NCBI GenBank assembly: GCA_017882405.1
Contig: JADGPO010000189.1
Location: 1 to 11,943 of the forward strand
Length of the DNA stretch: 11,943 bases
Direction: 5' to 3'
From: Solirubrobacteraceae bacterium
GTDB taxonomy: Bacteria > Actinomycetota > Thermoleophilia > Solirubrobacterales > Solirubrobacteraceae
This document shows positions 7,443 through 11,943 of the stretch, in pieces. The notes beneath the pieces were generated by a model. That model had not been told where the DNA came from. It saw nothing but the letters and a program-made list of their open reading frames with translations, and searched no databases. Every line of letters starts with the position of its first letter. The stretch's first letter is position 1. The position numbers and the translations under genes are program-made.

Positions 7443-9466
7443 TCGAGCCCCCTGAGGATCGCCGACCGCCGCTCACGCCGCAGCTTGCGCTGCGGGTGGC
7501 GATCGTCGGCTCGGTCGCGCTGGCGCTGTTCGCGATCATCTTCTTCCGTCTGTGGTTCCTGCAGGTGCTGTCCGGCGACCACTACCTGGCCCAGGCGAAA
7601 GTCAACCGGGTACGCAACGTCGGGATCCAGGCCGAGCGGGGCGACATCGTCGACCGCGTCGGCCAGGTCCTCGTCAACAGCCGCCGCGCGCGAGCGGTGC
7701 AGATCTCGCCGCCCTCGCTGCCCAAGTCCGGCCACGCCCGCAGCGCCCTGTACCGTCACCTGGCCGGCGTCCTGAACGTCTCCACCAAGCCCACCCGCTG
7801 CGTGATCGCCGGCAAGCCGCCGAAGATCCGGCAGCTGGGGCCGATCCCCTGCAAGGTCGCCCAGCAGCTGGCGATCCTCCCCTACGCCGACATCACGATC
7901 AAGACCGACGTCAGCTCGGACGTCCAGTTCTACCTCGCCGAGCGCTCCAACCAGTTCCCCTCGGTCGAGGTCCAGAACATCTACCTGCGCAATTACCCGC
8001 TGAGCACGCTGGCCGCCCAGCTGTTCGGGACGGTGGGGCCGATCAACGCCGCCGAGGTCAAGGAGAAGGCCTACCGGGGCATCTCCAAGAACGCGATCAT
8101 CGGCCAGTCCGGGTTGGAGGCGGCCTACGACAAGTACCTGCGGGGCACCGACGGCACCGAGCAGGTACAGGTCAACGCGTTCGGCGAGCCGACCGGCAGC
8201 CACACCAACAACAGCCCCGTCCGCGGCCACAACCTGGCGCTGTCGCTCGACACCGGGCTGCAGAAAGTCGGCCAGAGCGCGCTGCAGCAATCGATCGACT
8301 CCAACTACCCCGCCAACGGCGGAGCGTTCGTGGCGATGAATCCCGACGACGGGTCGGTCTACGCGATGGGCTCGCTGCCGAGCTTCAATCCCGAGGTTTT
8401 CACGTCCAACCTGAGCGCGGCCAAGTACCGCGCGCTGACCAGCCAGGCGTCCAACGCGCCCCTGCTCAACCGCGCGATCGACAGCCAGGGCCCCACCGGC
8501 TCGACGTTCAAGCCGATAACCGCCACGGCGGCGCTGCAGAGCGGCGAATGGACCGTCGGCTCGACCTATGACGACACCGGCTCGTTCTGCACCTCTCCCG
8601 GCGTCTGCCTGCACAACGCCGGCCACGCCAGCAACGGCCCCCTGGACCTCGTCAACGCGATCCGGGTCTCCTCGGACACCTTCTTCTACAACCTGGGCGC
8701 GCGCACCAACATCGCCAACCCGGTCGCCCACCCCCAGGGCGGCCCGCTGCAGACGTGGGCGCGCAAGTTCGGGATCGGACAGAAGACCGGGATCGACCTG
8801 CCCGGGGAGGACCCGGGGACGTTGCCGTCGCCGCACTGGCGCTCGGTTCGCGACCATGAGGAGCTGGAATGTGAGCACGCCACCGGTCCGTACAAGGGTG
8901 GCCACAAGAAGGCGTCGTGCGGGATCGCCGACGGGCGGCCGTGGTCGATCGGCGACAACATCAACCTCGCGGTCGGCCAGGGCGACGTCCAGGTCACGCC
9001 GCTTCAGCTGGCGGTCGCCTACTCGGCGGTGGCCAACGGCGGCACGATCGTCCGTCCTCACATCGGTCTCGACGTCCAGAACGCGGCCGGAACGGTGCTG
9101 CAGAAGATCAACCCACCGCCCTCCGGTCACATCAACATCAATCCGCTGTACCTGGAGACGATCCGCCAGGGCCTGCGCGACGCCGCTTCTCAGCCGGGAG
9201 GGACCTCGGCCGACGTGTTCGGCAACTTCCACCAGCAGGTCTACGGCAAGACCGGTACCGCTCAGTACAACGGCCAGCAGGACTACGCCTGGTATGTCTG
9301 CTTCGTGCCGCGGACGGCGACCAGCAAGCCGATCGTCGTCGTGGTCTGGGTCGAGCAGGGCGGCTTCGGCGCCGTCGGCGCCGCGCCGGTCGCCCGCCAG
9401 ATCCTCTCCAAGTGGTTCTACGGCAAGCCGGGCCCCTACGTGGCCGGAAGCTCGACGACGCTGTGA
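7439..9466 (+). CDS. mrdA: Penicillin-binding protein 2, class B elongation transpeptidase
   Basis: Membrane-anchored D,D-transpeptidase that cross-links new lateral-wall peptidoglycan as partner of RodA. It has 675 residues. A cytoplasmic segment of about 18 residues precedes one transmembrane helix (about 19-42). The pedestal domain begins with ERGDIVDRVGQVL (66-78). The transpeptidase has the active-site motif STFK (Ser355, Lys358), the second motif SSD (411-413), which replaces SxN as in other elongation PBPs, and KTGTA (Lys604). Six extracytoplasmic cysteines fall in close pairs (121/138, 384/390, 478/494), suggesting disulfides. A stretch at about 472-500, rich in Glu, His, Lys and Gly, lies after GEDPGTLPSPHWR. 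The start is ATG 7439, overlapping the mreD stop with no Shine-Dalgarno sequence; the stop overlaps the rodA start. A long open frame on the opposite strand is a codon-bias shadow. Confidence 0.95.
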   Translation: MIEPPEDRRPPLTPQLALRVAIVGSVALALFAIIFFRLWFLQVLSGDHYLAQAKVNRVRNVGIQAERGDIVDRVGQVLVNSRRARAVQISPPSLPKSGHARSALYRHLAGVLNVSTKPTRCVIAGKPPKIRQLGPIPCKVAQQLAILPYADITIKTDVSSDVQFYLAERSNQFPSVEVQNIYLRNYPLSTLAAQLFGTVGPINAAEVKEKAYRGISKNAIIGQSGLEAAYDKYLRGTDGTEQVQVNAFGEPTGSHTNNSPVRGHNLALSLDTGLQKVGQSALQQSIDSNYPANGGAFVAMNPDDGSVYAMGSLPSFNPEVFTSNLSAAKYRALTSQASNAPLLNRAIDSQGPTGSTFKPITATAALQSGEWTVGSTYDDTGSFCTSPGVCLHNAGHASNGPLDLVNAIRVSSDTFFYNLGARTNIANPVAHPQGGPLQTWARKFGIGQKTGIDLPGEDPGTLPSPHWRSVRDHEELECEHATGPYKGGHKKASCGIADGRPWSIGDNINLAVGQGDVQVTPLQLAVAYSAVANGGTIVRPHIGLDVQNAAGTVLQKINPPPSGHININPLYLETIRQGLRDAASQPGGTSADVFGNFHQQVYGKTGTAQYNGQQDYAWYVCFVPRTATSKPIVVVVWVEQGGFGAVGAAPVARQILSKWFYGKPGPYVAGSSTTL

Positions 9467-10647
9467 GCGCCACCCCGATCCAGCCGGTCGACGAGAGCAC
9501 GATGCCGCGGGCGCGCAGCTGGCCGCTGTTCGACCCGCTGCTGCTGCTGGGCGCTGTAGGGCTGGTGGCGTGCTCGCTGGTGACCCTCAAGAGCGCCACC
9601 ACCCACGTCATTACCGGCCAGCCGTTCCATTACGTCGACCGCCAGGCGCTGTTCGCCGGGATCGGGCTGCTGCTGGCGCTGATCCTCAGCCGGATCGACT
9701 ACTCCCGTTTGAGAGAATTCAAGTACGGGCTGTTCGCGGTGATGATCGCGCTGAACCTGGTGGTCTACGGGATGCCGGCGCAGCTCGGCGCCCGGCGCTG
9801 GATCCCGTTGCCGCTGCTCAACTTCCAGTCATCGGAGTTCGGCAAGATCCTGATCATCGTCGCCCTCGCGGGCTTCGCCGTCGATCGCTCGCGCCGCCTG
9901 CACGAGCGCCGGACGACGGCTCGGATCATGCTGCTGGCGCTGATCCCGGCACTGCTGGTGATCCCTCAGCCCGACCTCGGCACCGGCATGGTGTACGTGG
10001 CCGTCGGCTTTAGCATCCTGTTCTTCGCCGGAACCTCGTTCCGGCAGCTGGCCGGGCTGATCACGATGTTCGCGGCCTCGGTCGCGATCGTGCTCGCCGG
10101 GGCCCCGGCGCTGGGCGTCCACCTGCTCAAGCCGTATCAGGTGCAGCGGCTGACGGGCTTCCTCAACCCCTCACGCAACGTAAACTCACAGACTTATCAG
10201 ATCACCGAGTCGCTGATCGCGATCGGCTCGGGCCAGAAGACGGGTCGTGGCAACAAGGCCACCCAGACCAAGCTGGCATTCCTTCCGGCCAACGACACGG
10301 ACTTCGTGTTCGCGGCCGTCGGAGAAACCTACGGATTCGCCGGAGCGGCGGTGGTGCTGTCGCTGTATGCGCTGCTGATCTGGCGCGCTCTGCGGATCCT
10401 CACGATGTCCAAGAACCTGTTCGGCACGCTTATCGCCGGCGGCATCCTCGCGATGCTCATGTTCCAGATCTTCGTGAACGTCGGAATGACGATCGGGATC
10501 GCGCCCATCACGGGCGTCCCTTTGCCGCTGCTCAGCTATGGCGGATCATCGGTGATCGTCACCTTCATCGCCATCGGATTGCTGGAGTCGATCTACATCC
10601 AGGCACGTCTGTCGGCAAATACCAAGAACCGCGCGCTACTTTCTTAA
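9463..10647 (+). CDS. rodA: RodA, SEDS-family peptidoglycan glycosyltransferase
   Basis: Polytopic membrane enzyme that polymerises lipid II into glycan strands for elongation, working with PBP2. It has 394 residues and about ten hydrophobic helices. SEDS signatures seen: ARRWIPLPLLNFQSSEFGK (110-128), PQPDLGTGM (168-176), GFLNPSRN (232-239), QITESLIAIGSG (246-257), FLPANDTDFVFAAVGE (273-288) and GVPLPLLSYGGSS (351-363). The Asp in TDF (280) matches the essential extracytoplasmic Asp of the family. The usual PE-x-HTDF reads PANDTDF here, and GEE reads GET. The start is GTG 9463, overlapping the mrdA stop (GTGA); a weak GGAAG lies 12 nt upstream. ATG 9502 is a possible later start, as the first helix begins after it. 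The FtsW alternative is unlikely given the mre context. Confidence 0.95.
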   Translation: MSATPIQPVDESTMPRARSWPLFDPLLLLGAVGLVACSLVTLKSATTHVITGQPFHYVDRQALFAGIGLLLALILSRIDYSRLREFKYGLFAVMIALNLVVYGMPAQLGARRWIPLPLLNFQSSEFGKILIIVALAGFAVDRSRRLHERRTTARIMLLALIPALLVIPQPDLGTGMVYVAVGFSILFFAGTSFRQLAGLITMFAASVAIVLAGAPALGVHLLKPYQVQRLTGFLNPSRNVNSQTYQITESLIAIGSGQKTGRGNKATQTKLAFLPANDTDFVFAAVGETYGFAGAAVVLSLYALLIWRALRILTMSKNLFGTLIAGGILAMLMFQIFVNVGMTIGIAPITGVPLPLLSYGGSSVIVTFIAIGLLESIYIQARLSANTKNRALLS

Positions 10648-10656
10648 GCGTGTTGC

Positions 10657-10678
10657 GTGCGCGATCAGATCCGCGCAC
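10657..10678 (+). repeat. GC-rich hairpin between rodA and the RNase E/G gene
   Basis: GTGCGCG (10657-10663) and CGCGCAC (10672-10678) form a perfect 7-bp stem around an 8-nt loop, ATCAGATC, in the 60-bp spacer. No T-run follows, so it is not a canonical terminator. It lies 30 nt before the TTG start of RNase E/G and could be a leader structure that the enzyme itself recognises, as the leader hairpins of E. coli rne are, or a boundary that shapes the rodA mRNA end. Both roles are inference. Confidence 0.4.
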
Positions 10679-10691
10679 CACCCCAGATTTC

Positions 10692-10697
10692 AAAGGA
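10692..10697 (+). promoter_or_regulatory. Ribosome binding site that fixes the TTG start of RNase E/G
   Basis: AAAGGA at 10692-10697 lies 10 nt before TTG 10708. It supports TTG over the in-frame TTG 10723 and GTG 10726, which would lose the conserved first strand residues KKQVL. Confidence 0.65.
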
Positions 10698-10707
10698 CTG
10701 ACGAAAA

Positions 10708-11943
10708 TTGAAGAAGCAAGTATTGGTGAGCGTCGACCGTGGAGAGACGCGAGTCGCGCTGCTGGAGGCGAGCGGATCTCCGTCGCCTCGCAAGACGGCC
10801 TCCGGCGCTCCCCGCCGGCGAAGTAAGCCCGGGCGGGTGGGACCCGATTCCGACTACAAGGTTGCCGAGCTGTACCTGGAGCGCCGGGGCAACCGTTCGA
10901 TCGTGGGCAACATCTACAAGGGCCGGGTCGACAACGTCCTGGCCGGCCTGGAGGCCGCGTTCGTCGACATCGGACTGGAGAAGAACGGCTTCCTGCACGT
11001 CGACGAGATCGTGCTCCCGGGCGTCGAGGCGCCGCGCCGCGGTCGCGGCGGTAGTCGCGAGGGCCGCAACATCACCGACCTGCTCAAGCCCGGGCAGGAC
11101 ATCGTCGTGCAGGTGGTCAAGGACCCGCTCAAGACCAAGGGCGCACGCCTCTCGATGGACCTCACGATTGCCGGGCGCTACATGGTCTACGCGCCCTACG
11201 GCGAGGGCGTCGGCGTGTCGCGCCGACTGGACGAGAAGGAGCGAGACCGGCTGCGCAAGGAGGCCTCCAAGCTGGAGCTCAAGGGCTCGGGGGCGATCAT
11301 CCGCACTTCGGCTCAGGGCGCCAAGCGCGCCGACCTGGAGCGCGAGCTGGTGTACCTGTTCAAGCTCGGCGAGGTGCTCTCCAAGCGCGTCGAGGAGACC
11401 CAGGCGCCGGCGCTGGTCTTCCAGGAGGCCGACCTGTCGGTGCGCGTGGTGCGCGACATCTTCTCCGCCGAGTTCGAGCGCGCGGTGGTCGACGATCCCA
11501 AGCAGCATCACCGGCTGGTGTCGTTCTTCTCCCGCACGGCTCCCGAGCTGGTGGACCAGGTCGACCTCTGGGAGGAGGAGACGCCGCTGCTACAGGCGTT
11601 CGGAGTCGAGGACGTGCTGGACTCGACCCTGTCGCGACGGGTCGACCTGCCCAGCGGCGGTTATCTGATGATCGACTACGCCGAGGCGCTGACGGTCATC
11701 GACGTCAACTCCGGCTCGTTCATCGGCCGCGGCAAGGGCGCCCGGCTGGAGGACACGATCACCAAGACCAACCTCGAGGCCGCCGACGAGGTGGTGCGCC
11801 AGCTGCGACTGCGCGACATCGGCGGGATCATCGTCATCGACTTCATCGACATGGCCCGCGCGCGCAACCGCGACGCGGTGCTCAAGACGCTGCGCAAGGC
11901 CCTGGACGAGGACCGCACGAAGACCTTCGTGGTGGAAATTAGT
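10708..11943 (+). CDS. rng: Ribonuclease E/G family endoribonuclease, N-terminal part (3' end outside window)
   Basis: Endoribonuclease that processes and degrades RNA, cutting single-stranded AU-rich sites. The frame is open from TTG 10708 to the right edge, giving 412 codons. The start MKKQVLVSVDRGETRVALLE matches the family. Residues 21-50, basic and rich in Ser and Pro, then interrupt it before VAELYLERRGNRSIVGNIYKG; most homologues have only a few residues there. The S1 domain follows (about 64-155, with FVDIGLEKNGFLHVDE). Further on, LTVIDVNSGSF carries Asp332 and IIVIDFIDM carries Asp378, matching the two metal-binding catalytic Asp residues of E. coli RNase E (303 and 346). The zinc-link cysteines lie beyond the window. 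Whether this is called rng or rne depends on the unseen C-terminus. It stands 60 bp after rodA, with its own ribosome binding site. Confidence 0.93.
   Translation, partial: MKKQVLVSVDRGETRVALLEASGSPSPRKTASGAPRRRSKPGRVGPDSDYKVAELYLERRGNRSIVGNIYKGRVDNVLAGLEAAFVDIGLEKNGFLHVDEIVLPGVEAPRRGRGGSREGRNITDLLKPGQDIVVQVVKDPLKTKGARLSMDLTIAGRYMVYAPYGEGVGVSRRLDEKERDRLRKEASKLELKGSGAIIRTSAQGAKRADLERELVYLFKLGEVLSKRVEETQAPALVFQEADLSVRVVRDIFSAEFERAVVDDPKQHHRLVSFFSRTAPELVDQVDLWEEETPLLQAFGVEDVLDSTLSRRVDLPSGGYLMIDYAEALTVIDVNSGSFIGRGKGARLEDTITKTNLEAADEVVRQLRLRDIGGIIVIDFIDMARARNRDAVLKTLRKALDEDRTKTFVVEIS

Noticed and set aside
7397..9232. Long open frame (about 611 codons) on the minus strand opposite mrdA
   Set aside because: It is the complement of a GC-rich coding gene whose codon bias removes stops on the other strand. 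The translation is rich in Arg, Gly, Val and Asp with no motif, while the plus strand has a full set of PBP2 motifs.
10739..11668. Plus-strand frame of about 309 codons at the right end
   Set aside because: It is a frame-shifted shadow, rich in Arg and Ser, of the RNase E/G gene. The true frame starts at TTG 10708 and shows all family motifs.

Overview
This window is a compact, GC-rich, all-plus-strand block of housekeeping genes from an actinobacterium. The gene order (valS, folC, small membrane genes, ndk, maf, mreBCD, mrdA, rodA, RNase E/G) and the protein style point to the class Thermoleophilia (Solirubrobacterales-like). That placement rests on pattern recognition only; I could not run a search. 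Streptomyces has a broadly similar valS-folC-ndk-mre-rodA-RNase E/G neighbourhood, which supports the phylum. No mobile element, CRISPR array, tRNA or rRNA is visible.

Layout. Positions 1-1644 hold the C-terminal part of valyl-tRNA synthetase, cut by the left edge. folC (1667-2908) follows after a 22-bp gap that looks like the product of a 26-bp tandem duplication. The folC stop overlaps by 4 bp the GTG start of a 40-residue single-pass membrane protein (2905-3027), which gene callers could easily miss. A short spacer with a perfect inverted repeat and a possible -10 box leads to a two-helix membrane protein with two zinc ribbons (about 3103-3636). Then come ndk (3663-4070) and maf (4015-4635), which overlap.

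A 188-bp spacer (4636-4823) separates this part from the cell-wall elongation cluster. It holds a terminator-like hairpin, a candidate promoter and a structured leader. The cluster is mreB (4824-5870), mreC (5941-6831), mreD (6828-7442), mrdA/PBP2 (7439-9466) and rodA (9463-10647). The last four are joined by 4-bp stop/start overlaps, so they are probably translated in a coupled way. Together they encode the elongasome: a cytoplasmic actin-like filament, its membrane linkers, and the SEDS glycosyltransferase with its class B transpeptidase.

After a 60-bp spacer with a GC-rich hairpin, an RNase E/G gene starts at a TTG codon (10708) and runs off the right edge. Its N-terminus carries an unusual basic, Pro/Ser-rich insertion.

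No wholly new multi-gene system is evident. The parts most worth a second look are the 40-residue membrane protein, its zinc-ribbon neighbour, the RNase E/G insertion, paired cysteines in PBP2, and several unexplained hairpins at gene junctions.
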